A model generated the notes under the pieces. The model was not told the origin of the DNA and searched no databases. It saw only the letters and a list, made by a program, of their open reading frames with translations. From Carex sylvatica (lineage: Eukaryota > Streptophyta > Magnoliopsida > Poales > Cyperaceae): a stretch of 58,641 nt of DNA. Position numbers and translations under genes: made by a program. The first letter of the stretch is position 1. Each line of letters opens with the position of its first letter. Positions 22,237 to 32,339 of the stretch are shown one piece after another. The stretch covers positions 1 through 58,641 of the forward strand of contig CAXKVR010000321.1 in the NCBI GenBank assembly GCA_964058845.1. The letters are read 5' to 3'.

Positions 22237-25200
22237 TCATCGTCTAAAATTCAATCCCCTCAGCACACGAGATCCCCATGATGATGTGCTTCTTCTAGCT
22301 GGTTGTACTGCTTCTTCTTGCTGGTTTGCTGTACCAGATGGCCCTGCACCATATGTGCTCGTCCCTCCTAGTTGAGATGTGCTCCTCCTAGGTGGTTGCA
22401 AAGCTTCTCCTTCCTCGTGTGCTGTACCAGATGGTCCCGCGTGAGATGTGCTCCTCCTTCCAGCTTGAGATGTGCTCCTTCTCCGCTGGGTAGTACCTGA
22501 ATGCCCCTGCATCCCAACCACCTCTTCTCCTGTCAGTACTTCTCCCATTGCCTCCCTAAACATCATAGTTGCATTTTCACGGAAGGTACGGCTTCTGGCT
22601 GTGCTGCGCCTCGACCCTTGCGATCCACTTGCCTCTGCCATAACTCGATCGTTTTCAGCTGCATTTGCTGCGTTACGAGAATCTGCAGACCCAATAAATG
22701 ATATAGTAAGTTATTGAAAAATGTAATAAAATATAATCATTGTTCAATATTACATACCTCGCATCTGCCTGTCGGTAGTGGAACGGCGAGGACGGTGCCC
22801 TATTTGCCTACCTTGCATTTCATCCATGGTCATTGGTTGACGGATGTGTTTTCTCCTACCATACCGTATCCAATCTTTGTTCGGCTCGTATTTTGGGGTA
22901 GTGGTCGTAGGCCATTCTTCAGGATTACCGTAGGGAACAAACAAGGCATTCCAAGTACTCAGAAGGTACTCCATTCTGTACCAGTGGGCAACAAATTGAT
23001 CGGGGGACCAGCTATTATGGCGACAAACCGCTAACACATGAGCGCACGGAATTCCAGTTAGTTGGATACCTCTGCATGTACATTCCACTGCTCTATCAGC
23101 TCCGAATGTCGCAATATACTTGAACTTTCTATGTATAATGGACATAGTTCCATCCTGTGTTTGGACTACTGGGACATATTCATCTGGGCCCGTGACTTCG
23201 TACTTACCTTCGCCGTGCGAGTATGAGATGACATCCATACCCACAACTTTCTCCCACCGTTTGGCAAGCTTATCTTGTACCCGTTTGGAAAAAGGCTTAC
23301 AAGCAGTGCTGTGCTCCATTGCTGCCTGCCGCCGCTGAACAAACCACCTGTTGCACTTGTAGAATGTCTCCTCAACAAGTGCAGCTACGGGCAACATTCG
23401 GGCCTCCTTAAAGACAGCGTTCAGGGACTCAGAGCCATTTGTTGTCATGATACCAAATCGATATCCTCCATCACAGGTTTGAAAGATTTTCTCATAATTT
23501 GACGGCTCCATGACATCATTAGGACGTACTTTGCCCACTCTCTTTAAAAAAGCATTACACTTCGGATTTTGCTGCAATAGAACAAAGTAAAATTAGATGA
23601 AATATGCATGTCAAGGAAACAAAAATGATATAACTTAGACAATATTAGACATACCATGGCAAATTCTTCGAACATCTCTTTCAGCCTTCTTGGCTTCTTC
23701 TTCCTGGCTCCTTGTTTGAACCTGGTTCCGTACCATTTGTCCTTTCCGCACGCCTGCACCAGGTTATCAGCAACATGCTGCATACAAAACCTGTGCACAA
23801 AATTATTCCCATCCCATCCGTATTCGGGTTTCAAAGCAGCTTTGATCGCCTTGTGTTGGTCTGATATAACGCATACGAATCTATTAACACCAAGCACATG
23901 AATTCTAAATCACTGTAAGAAAAAACCCCAATTCTCTTCATTCTCCTTCTGTACAATTCCAAATGCTAGAGGCAGCAATTGATTCTCGGCATCATAGCTG
24001 CAGGCCATCAAAAGCCGTCCCTCATACCGTCCAGAGAGGAAGGCTGCATCTATACTGATCACCGGTCTCAAGTAATCAACTGCGGTGATGCATGGTCCAT
24101 AAGCCCATGCGACGGCCCTAAATTGCTGCACATCTTGCTTGACCAGTCCTGTATTTTTATCGATGCTCGGACTAGTCAGAAATTGGTGCCTCGAGCCGGG
24201 ATTCTTGTCACATATCCCGATAAGCAATAGTTTCATAAAATTGTACGATTCCTCCCAACTCCCGAATTGTCGGGATACTGCAATCTCACGACCTCTCCAA
24301 AGTCGGTTGTACTTTGGGGTTATAGTTCGAAATCTAACCCTCACGCAGTTTGCCACACTCCGAATGCTCATACAGGGGTCTTTCTTAATGCTATCCTCGA
24401 TGATATCTGCGATGATTGATGCCGTGAGTTGTGCATGGTCAGTCCTGGTGTACTCTGACGTGCATGTGTGAGGCGTGTCTTGCTCAGTTATTACCCATGT
24501 ATCTTCATAATTTGTTGCTCTTGCCTTCAGGATAAAATGACAATTCTGAGTGTTGCATCTAATTTCCAACCGGGATTTGTCACTTTTGTGAGTATATATC
24601 TCCTGATTCTTGTCAACATGGTGCTCTCTGATCTTTTTCGTCAGCTGTTTTTTATTTTCGAAGTACTGACCTTTTGCGAGCTCACTCTTGTATTCAACCC
24701 GATGACCGTAGTAAGAAACATCTGCTTCTCGAAAAGCAGATGTGTCATTGAAGTTTACGAACGGGTGAGTCTCAGAACGGCCACTTAATGGCATATTTCT
24801 ATTCTGCCTCACAGTAGGCTGTGTGTATTCTCCTTCACCGGTATCATCTCCCTCATCATTATCGTCCCAGTGTTCTTCTCCCAATTCATCCCCAGTTTGT
24901 AGATTCTCCTCCGGTACTTCGTTCATAAATTCAAATTCTGACTCGTGTGAATCCTCCTGTACTGGTGGCGGTCTGGGGTGAGGATTTGGTTCAGGCCCAG
25001 GTAAGAATGAAGGACCTCCCGACACATATATAGGTGGGATAAAAGGTGGAGATTGTAGTCCGGGTGGGATCAAATGTGGAGGTTGAGGTGAATTACTATA
25101 TATTTCTGGTTCTGGCGTTGGTTCGGGTACGAATATAGGAGTGTGTGGTTCTGCATTTTGTTGATAATTTTCTGCAATATAATTTTGGCCTGAACTTCCA

Positions 25201-25526
25201 GACCCTGATCCTCTGTGAATCCTGCACGCAAAAACTTCGAATCCACTATCACCGGACCTCACAGTCCTGTTGATCAGGCCTCTCAATGCCACGTCATCTC
25301 CCAGTGCAATTCTGAGATACCTTCCTCCTTGGAGCACTCGGGCCATTATTTGTAATTCATAGCGGTTCCTATTGTAGCCGCTCAAATCGTAAATAAGCGT
25401 TTGCAACTCCTCAAATGAGAAATTTTCATCAACCCAACGCGTATTTACTGGAGGTTTGGAGTAACGTACACCATACTGGTCAGTTGTGAACTTTCCTCCA
25501 AAATGTACGAAAATTCCAACAGACAT
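22237..25526 (-). pseudogene. MuDR/MULE transposase of MULE-2 with one in-frame stop
   Basis: Exons 25526-23655, 23571-22758 and 22682-22237 join in frame, about 1043 codons. In order: FVHFGG N-terminus; Pro- and Glu-rich linker; DNA-binding region (GQYFENKKQL, CNTQNC); catalytic SIDAAFLSGRY (Asp near 492) and CVISDQH (Asp near 553); SWIM finger CTCRGIQL...CAHV (about 785-803); and a tail with five or more RRSTS/SGTA repeats. A TGA at 23910-23912 interrupts the core at FFLQ(stop)FRIHVLG. The MULE-1 enzyme has Trp in the same place, so a TGG-to-TGA change explains it. Everything downstream stays in frame. Unless the stop is read through, the catalytic core is cut between the two Asp motifs. 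The ATG at 25526 was chosen. Confidence 0.88.
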
Positions 25527-25541
25527 GGCCAATAAACTACA

Positions 25542-25871
25542 TTAATGAATGGTAAATATTTTGTCAGTTTACCAGTTCCAATTGTATACAGCTGCCATCA
25601 GTATTAAACAGTCCTAAATTAATGGTATGTGAACAGTTAATATGTACTTATCAATTTGGGTCAACAGTACATACATAAATGAATAGTATGCGAACAACAA
25701 ATACGTAAGTGAATAGTTTGTCAACATTAAATACGTAAGTGAACAGTAAATACGTACATGAACAGTACGTGAACAGTACATACGTAAGTGAACAGTACGT
25801 GAACAGTAAATACGTACATTAACAGTACGTGAACAGTAAATAAAATATTTAAAAAATAAACAGTACGTACC
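25542..25871 (-). other. Putative leader intron of the transposase, with short repeats
   Basis: On the minus strand, a purine-rich leader (25880-25970) ends CTGCTACAG/GTACGT, and an acceptor AATGTAG lies about 10 bases before the ATG. The interval contains many copies of GAACAGTACGT and ACAGTAAATACGT (about 25625-25860). A TATAAG motif near 25987 could serve as TATA box. The plan mirrors the PMD side of the element. Confidence 0.45.
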
Positions 25872-26032
25872 TGTAGCAGCTCCTTCTCCTTCTCTCTTTC
25901 TCTCTCTTTCTCTTTCTCTCTCCCTCTCTTTCTCTCTCTTTCTCTTTCCCCTTCTCTCTTTCCTCTGGCTGAAGGCACATTCTCCTTATAAGGAAAAACC
26001 AGGGAAAAAAAAAAAAAAAAAAAAAAAAACCT

Positions 26033-26216
26033 GGACCGCCCCATTTTTAGGCGGTCAGGAATTAAAATTCCGGACCGCCCCATTTTTAGGCGGTTAGGAA
26101 TTTTAATTCCGGACCGCCCCATTTTTAGGCGGTCAGGGCATTTTTAAAAATTTGGCTGGAACCCTGTTATTTTTAACAATTTTTTTTTTTTTTTTGGGTA
26201 TTTTTAAAAATGTCGG
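26033..26216 (-). repeat. Right terminal inverted repeat of MULE-2
   Basis: Mirror copy of 15383-15565 with the same three hairpin units. Differences: a longer, purer A-tract near the tip and one substitution in the second spacer. A T/A homopolymer and a CT-rich tract lie just inside (about 25880-26030). Confidence 0.95.
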
Positions 26217-26224
26217 CCAAACCA

Positions 26225-26819
26225 TATCTTCTACTAGCATAATTCTTTTCTAGGTAACATCGTTTTCGAAGCAAATTTCTGTTATTAATTTTTAATGAAG
26301 TATCAATAAAATATTAGTTACTGGTGTATGTGTATTAAATGGATATATAGAATTGTGCATTAAGTTTTATTTTTTTAATGAAACTAATTAAATCCAAATT
26401 AAATATTTGACAAATAAACAATATTATTTGACATACGACTCCGAGATTTATGCTAGTAAAAAGAATTATAAAAGTAAAATTTTAGAGAATCTGATGTTAG
26501 TGGTTGGTTTATCCAATGTTAGTTTTATGAATTTAACATGTGGTGGAGGCGTGGAGCCATAAAAATGAAAGGTGGTATATTTCTTTATTTAACTGTTTTT
26601 GAGATTAGTAATGACATCCTCTCTCTTAATTATTTCTCTACTCCACTTTTGAAAAAAAATAAGTTGAGACTTGGTAGATACGTGCAGTTACACACACACA
26701 AAAAAAAAAAAAAAACAATTTTCTAAGTGATTCCGCCATTTTAGTTTTGCTTCCAAAAATCGAAAAAATTTTGGCAAAAAATCACTCTTTCATGACATGT
26801 TTAGATAAATTTACACTCG
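26225..26819. other. Intergenic DNA right of MULE-2
   Basis: AT-rich, no gene seen. It contains an A-tract at 26700-26715 after a short CA run. The part from about 26735 (CCATTTTAGTTTTGCTTCCA) resembles 30165 and the 115-bp repeats near 33010. Confidence 0.45.
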
Positions 26820-27143
26820 CTTATGGGTACAATGAGATCTGAGCAATACCTGACTGAGTACAACGAGATCTGATATGAGCAGTCAGATTGAAAAGTAAGA
26901 ATATAATTATTTTCCTGCATTGGTTCAAATCTCTTATTCAGATATTAACTGATTTTGTAGTAGTTCAAATGCCTACAATGTCATATCATATTTAATAATA
27001 TTAAATAAACATATCTATATATAGTCTGTCATATTGTGTTCTAGCTGTCACAATAAATATCTTTGTAGTTTCATATTTATTTGGAGTTTGCATTTAACAA
27101 TTTTAAATAACTTGAATGACATAATTTAATACATATTAATAAA

Positions 27144-28170
27144 GAATAAATATTTTAGTACTCGCGATGTAGTATCTACACTTAGAGAAATAATATATTA
27201 TAGTCCCCACTAATTATATAGTCTCAACTAATTATTATTTTAAAATTCCAGCAGCATCATTTTTCTATGGTCCCCACTAATTATATAGTTTTTCTTTTAT
27301 AATCGTCGCACTCGTTCTCGTATCAACATTTCTCTAAAAAAAATATTTGACTTCATAGAAATAAATACTTTAATGCATAGATATAAATATTTTTAGTGCT
27401 TAAATATTATTACTTTCAGTGTCATATGTAAAAAATATTTAGATATGTATACCTTCGTAGTTATAAAATACTTTCAGTGTTATATGTAAAAATATTTAGA
27501 TATGTATACCTTCGTAGTTATAAATACTTAGAAGATAAGATATTAACACTTCAAAAAATATTAATTTTTTGATGCGTGACTTGTTATGATTATCTTTTTT
27601 GGAGTTCTCCAATTAATACAGCGTCAGCCTTCCTCTAACAAAAATAGTTGACCTCATACGTATGAATACTTCAATGTATAAATATAAATACTTTCAATAC
27701 TTAGATATTAATACTTTCAGTGTCATATGTAAAAAATACTTGCAAGTATAAGTATAAATACTTGTACGGTGAGGTATAAATACTTGCGCGATGACGAGTC
27801 TGAAAGTACGTTATTATGGATCTCATTTGAAATAAAATATTACGTAGATATTAATAATATGGAAAATTTGCAGTCTCTATAGGAAGTTATATTTCTGCAT
27901 TTAATTTTCGGTAGTCCCCCCCGCGTGTACAGTGCGAGTACATTGATGCTGGTACTATTATCTTCGTGCTACAATACTCGCACAATAAATAATTGTTCAC
28001 CTCATAACTATGAATACTTCCGTGCATAGATATTAATACTGTAGAGTAAAAATTTGAATTGTGGAGTTTTTGTGATCCCCACAAAAAGTTATTTTTTCTC
28101 ATTTAATTTTCGGTGGCCCCCCTGTAGGTACAGTGCGGTAACTGTAGCGCGGGTATTATTATCAGCTTCC
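27144..28170 (+). mobile_element. Non-autonomous MULE-like element, 1027 bp
   Basis: Flanked by the 9-base duplication ATTAATAAA (27135-27143 and 28171-28179). The single ATTAATAAA in copy B (32612-32620) is the empty site. The ends are GAATAAATATTTTAG... and ...TATTATCAGCTTCC with degenerate inverted similarity. No coding potential. An inverted relative lies at 50146-51187. Confidence 0.88.
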
Positions 28171-28241
28171 ATTAATAAATTATAAATAAAAGTTTTAAAA
28201 ATAATAACTTGCGGTTCAATCTTTTTAGTGTACGCATGACT

Positions 28242-29095
28242 TAGGGCTGGCAAAAAAATTCGTAGTTCGTGATTCGATTCAGGTTTGATTCGAGTTTAAT
28301 TCGATTCGAAATGGGTTCAAATTGAAACAAACCAAACCAGGTTCGGTTCGAAATTAATTCAAACCAAACTCAAACCTAGCCTGGTTCGATCGAAATGGGT
28401 TCACGAACTTTTATGGTTCGAATCTCATAATAACATTGGTCGTTCATTTACCTGATGAAATTAAAATCCAAGATAGAGAGTCATAATTTATCTTAGCCGA
28501 CGCTCCATCGCTCTCAAATCTCAATAACCTAGTTCTTTCTCTGCATCTCCCTAACTCACTCTCCATCTCGCTCTAAAACCTAGCCAACTAGCTGTCTCTC
28601 CGGCCTAGACGGCTGTCTCTCCTCTCTCTTCGGCCGTCTCTACTCCGCCTTCTCTACCTTTTGGATTTTCACTTCATTAGATAGTCCGATCGAGAGTTTA
28701 ATCGAGTGAGCACTCTAGGTATGATTACTTGTTTTACTGAATATTTCAGTTCTTGTACTTAATCCACTTTTTACGATTATTTGTTGTGATGTATTTTTTC
28801 ATGAATAATTTTTCAACTTAAAAACACTCATTTCATATTGGTAAAAGGAAGCCATGTGAATTTTGTCTCGCGAGAAAAAATTAATATATAACTACCGGTA
28901 TAACTAGGGCTGCTAAAAAAAAATTTAGTTTGTGATTCGATTCGGGTTCGATTCGAAAAATATGTAGTTCACAATTAATTCGATTCGAAATGGATTCGAT
29001 TCGAAATAAATTAAACCAGGTTCGATTCAAATCTTATTCAAACCAAACTCAAATCTAGAATAAGTTTAATTCAGTTCGATTCGTTGCCACCCCTA
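28242..29095 (+). mobile_element. hAT-like non-autonomous element, 854 bp
   Basis: Inverted ends TAGGGCTGGCAA and TTGCCACCCCTA, with the 8-base duplication GCATGACT at 28234-28241 and 29096-29103. Copy B has one uninterrupted GCATGATT at 32674. Subterminal GATTCGATTCGGGTTC-type repeats fill both ends, and a second terminus-like TAGGGCTGCTAAA lies at about 28909. The middle (about 28500-28740) is CT-rich and ends in CTCTAG/GTATGA, like a 5' leader and splice donor, perhaps left from a larger parent. Confidence 0.92.
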
Positions 29096-29184
29096 GCATG
29101 ACTAGATAATTAATGTTTGCATTTTGCTTTAGTCTATATGTTTAGATAATAATATAAAAATATATTTTAATACAAATATAATAA

Positions 29185-29575
29185 AAGGAGGGATCAAGTT
29201 ACAACAATTTTTGAGTTACAACAAGTTACAACAACTATTTTCTACATTTTCAAAGTTCAAATCGTCGGTCCAAACCATTAGATGTGATCTCTACAATAAA
29301 ATGTGCTTGGAGACCAAATTTTACATTTTTTGAAATTTGTTTACTATTTATTAAGATAGGTACAAAAACTAGTCAAATTCAGACCATTGAATTTTGTACC
29401 CATCTTAATGAATAGTAAAAAAAAATCCAAAAAATGTAAAATTTGGTCTTCAAGCACATTTTATTGTAGAGATCATATCTAACGGTTTGGATCGACGATT
29501 TGAACTTTGAAAATATAAAAAATAGTTGTTGTAACTTGTTGTAACTCAAAAATTATTGTAACTTGATATCTTCTT
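29185..29575. mobile_element. Foldback MULE-like element, 391 bp
   Basis: Almost the whole element is one inverted repeat around about 29375, beginning AAGGAGGGATCAAGTTACAA and ending CTTGATATCTTCTT. The 9-base duplication ATATAATAA lies at 29176-29184 and 29576-29584; copy B has ATATAACAA once at 32753. The arms contain AAATTTTACATTTTTTG and CAAACCATTAGATG-like motifs shared with other foldbacks here. Confidence 0.9.
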
Positions 29576-29744
29576 ATATAATAATATATATAATGACATG
29601 TCATTCACATTTTATTGGCATTAAATGACCCAGATTCTAATCATGACCCATGATGCATATCATACTAAGCACTTACTACCTGCCGTTCTCTCATTTAGTC
29701 AGTTTCATCCACTGTTCGAGTAGAAATTTTGAAATTCTCTACGG

Positions 29745-30165
29745 GTAGGTTTAGATTGTGCAAGAATTAGCATAAAAATATTGATTTTTGAGTTAGTGGT
29801 GAAAAATAGTACTAATTAATCTGAGTGGTTTCAAAATAGCACTAATTTTGAACTGTTTGGATTAGTAAAAAATATCATTTGAATTGTATGTTTAAAATAA
29901 CAATATAGAGAATGAATAAAATAGTGATTAAACTAATCTAATATTTTAAATTAATATTATATTACATTTAATATTTAAACTAATATTATATTCTATTTAA
30001 ACTAATATTGTCTAATACCAGTGTAATATTTTATTCAATACTAATCCAATTTAATCTGACATTCTATTTATTTAATGCAAATTTAGTATTTTATTTAATA
30101 CTAATTTAATATTTAAACTAATATAATATTACATTTAACATTTAAACTAATATTATATTAAATTT
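29745..30165. other. Unassigned AT-rich stretch inside copy A
   Basis: It is absent from the aligned part of copy B. It holds many TTTAATATTTAAACTAATATT-like units (each under 20 bases) after about 29930. No clear inverted ends or target duplication were found, so its origin is open. Confidence 0.4.
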
Positions 30166-30717
30166 AATTACTATTTTAGTTTTGCTTTCAAATATCGAAG
30201 AAAAAAAGAAATTCGGAATTCACAAGAAAATCACTTATTGTCATGACATGTTTAGGTAAATTTACGCGCCTTTTTTATTTTTGTCATTTTTATTGAAGTT
30301 TCTCTTATTTTCAATTTTTGGAAGCAAAACTAAAATCGTCTCAAATTAAATTGCTTTTACGTTCTTTCCATAACTGTTATCGTGTTTGTGATTTTATTAA
30401 ATTTTTTTTTAATACATGGAATATTAATTAGTTCTTGTAAATTTTCAGTTAGCTTTCACTTCTAAATAGTTCAAATGTTCAATGCTATATTGGTCAAGAG
30501 GAAAAAAACATTATGATATCCAATATAGGTTTAAAATAGACATTCTAATATCTCATAGTTTATATGATTATTTGAAAAGGAAACAGAGACACTAGAAAAA
30601 AAAATTCAAGAGGATGAAATAGAGACACTGGTTCTGAGAAAGGGTGGGGCTCCACGCAAATCTCACCTACTCTAGTTGAATTTCAAAACAGTGATAGGGC
30701 ACAATTAGAGACTATAG

Positions 30718-30928
30718 GGAGTCGGAGTAGGTCCGATGCCCATTGGACCTACTTTGGTTCGATGGATGTTGTGACCATCCAATTGAATCAAGATTCGTGG
30801 ATTCCTATTAAAATCCGTGTAAGTTTTTATCAATTTCCGTGCACAAAGATCTTAATGCTGATTGTACGGTGATAGAGCCCATCAAATCTAAAAGTAGGTC
30901 CAATGGGCATCGGACCTACTCCTATCTC
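30718..30928. mobile_element. 211-bp MITE, 9-bp duplication
   Basis: Inverted ends share GGAGTAGGTCCGATGCCCAT and beyond, about 32 bases identical. The flanks AGACTATAG at 30709-30717 and 30929-30937 are identical 9-mers, which fits a MULE-derived MITE. No coding potential. Confidence 0.9.
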
Positions 30929-30956
30929 AGACTATAGTATCTGACGCCAAAAAGGA

Positions 30957-31300
30957 TCGAAATTTTTATTAATAGAAAATTAATTAATTAAATATCAATA
31001 ATAGAAAATGAATCTGAGTTTTTTCAAGATATAGAAAAAACGTAATAGACTATTACGATCTGGAACAGTGCCAGTTTCTACCAAAACAGTGTTAGTTCCT
31101 CTGGTCAAAATGGTGCTAGTTTCTGGCTGAAACATGGTCATGTTCCTGATAGAAACAAAGACTGAAACAGATTGTTTCTGACTGTAATAGTCTATAACGT
31201 CTAAAAAATATTATAAATTATTACGTTTTTTCTGTATCTCAAAAAAATTCAAATCTTTTCTCTATTTGTTTAAATGATTTTCTATTAATAAAAATTTCGG
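30957..31300. mobile_element. 344-bp foldback element, 10-bp duplication
   Basis: Flanked by CCAAAAAGGA at 30947-30956 and 31301-31310. Ends CGAAATTTTTATTAATAGAA are inverted; further inside, AAAAAACGTAATA and TATTACGTTTTTT pair. The middle has short CAGTGCCAGTTTCT/CAGTGTTAGTTCCT repeats. It lies only 19 bases from the preceding MITE. Confidence 0.88.
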
Positions 31301-31338
31301 CCAAAAAGGAACTTGCAGTGCTGCCTGTTACAGACTTA

Positions 31339-31515
31339 CAGGAGTGCGTATCCTCTGAGATATCTCAACTTTTGCGTGACCGACGTGTCCGGTGCCTATT
31401 CGGGGTGATGTAGGGGTCAGTATTATGTGTGCTTTGTGATTCGTGCATAACGCATTTAAACGGTTAGGATTTTCCATAAAGTCACGCAATCACAAGAGGA
31501 TACGAATTCCTGTTA
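31339..31515. mobile_element. Small TIR element, GGANNCGTATCC family, copy 1
   Basis: Left end GGAGTGCGTATCCTCTGAG and right end CTCTTGTG-side GAGGATACGAATTCC are inverted, and TTGCGTGAC is shared inside. The interior resembles the element at 33550-33731 (ATTATGTGTGCTTTG versus ATTATTTGTGCTTTG). Target duplication unclear. Confidence 0.65.
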
Positions 31516-31640
31516 CAGTGGACAAAATGGAAAAGATGAGTGTGCTAGGTGCCTAGGTGTCACGCTTGGGGAAAGCAAATACGGAAGTGAACGAGGTTTT
31601 AATGTGGATGTGATGTGTTACGTGTAGTTATGGTAAAGGC

Positions 31641-32200
31641 ATGATTTTTAATCTCAAATTCAAATTAACAGCTTGCATTCTCACTGTGGAGATTCCTAGC
31701 TGGTTTGCTTTTGGAATGACGGAAAAAACAAAATTAATACGGGCCGATACCAGGGACAAAGTATCAAGTGGGCCTTTATTTTTGGGCTCTGAGGAAGAAA
31801 CTGACGGGCCTTTCCGGGCTCAGGCTGCACAAGAAGACTCCCTTACCTCTCTTTATTTAGCAGCTACAGCTCGGTGTGCAGAAATTGATTTTAATCTCAC
31901 AAATTTGGGCCTAGAGAATGCACCTTTGTTTCTTAAGCCTGCACGCCAACTTGGGAAAGAGAAAAATGTGGCGAATCTGACAGCTTTTGATTTTAAGGAA
32001 GGAGAATAAAGCGGCGAACAAAATAAATTTGATATTGTTCAAACGCATGAAGAGACGGAGACTCACAGGGAAGAAGCGACAGCAGTTGAGGGGCCACCGC
32101 CAGGTTTTGATGGCACGCCTCTGACCGCCAAACGTCGGAGTAGCAGATTACAGTCTAAATTAAATGTATTCTTGTGTGTTTATGAATTTTCATGATGAAA
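31641..32200 (+). pseudogene. Retroelement ORF fragment (likely LINE ORF1/gag-type tail)
   Basis: An open frame of 122 codons (31641-32009) is followed in the same frame by another 50 or so codons after a TAA. The later part reads GPPPGFDG...RRSSRLQSKLN, a pattern common at the end of the nucleic-acid-binding ORF of plant non-LTR retrotransposons. No start context, promoter or intron is seen. I judge it a decayed fragment rather than a host gene. Confidence 0.5.
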
Positions 32201-32339
32201 TATAACTATTTCATTAAATGATGAAATATCCAACTTCATTTATCACTTGCCTAACAAGTCAATTTTTGATGAAATGTTAATGTTATGAGAGCTAATTCTA
32301 GGATAAGTTTGAACGATTTGTAAGGAATTCAGATCCAGT

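Larger units (their letters stand above)
15383..26216. mobile_element. MULE-2: complete two-gene Mutator-like element with PMD gene
   Basis: A 10.8-kb element flanked by CCAAACCA at 15375-15382 and 26217-26224. MULE duplications are usually 9 bp; eight are identical here and the ninth differs. The terminal inverted repeats (15383-15565 and 26033-26216) are nearly identical: apart from a variable A-tract I see one substitution. Inside are a TATA box, a PMD gene (+), a tandem array between the genes, a small minus-strand ORF and a three-exon transposase (-) with one in-frame TGA. The near-identity of the ends points to recent insertion. Confidence 0.93.
26820..30400 (+). repeat. Direct duplication, copy A (with nested insertions)
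   Basis: Non-transposon parts of this interval align with 32340-33450: AATACCTGACTGA, CCTGCATTGGTTCAAATC, GTAGTTCAAATGCCTACAAT, TTTTGCTTTAGTCTATATG, AATGACCCAGATTCTAATCA and GTAAATTTACGC. Copy A is expanded by insertions at 27144, 28242 and 29185, and probably by another stretch at about 29745-30165. A third fragment of the start lies at 38568-38630. Confidence 0.85.

Noticed and set aside
25527..25532. Transposase start two codons upstream of 25526
   Set aside because: It would need a TTG start; the ATG at 25526 is preferred and aligns with the relative.
27887..28102. 71-codon minus-strand open frame
   Set aside because: Lies inside the non-autonomous MULE-like element and has no conserved domain; the related copy at 50146 does not keep it.
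31641..32009. Open frame as an independent host gene
   Set aside because: Its continuation after a stop shows a retroelement-type GPPPGF...RRSSRLQSK tail; treated as a fragment.
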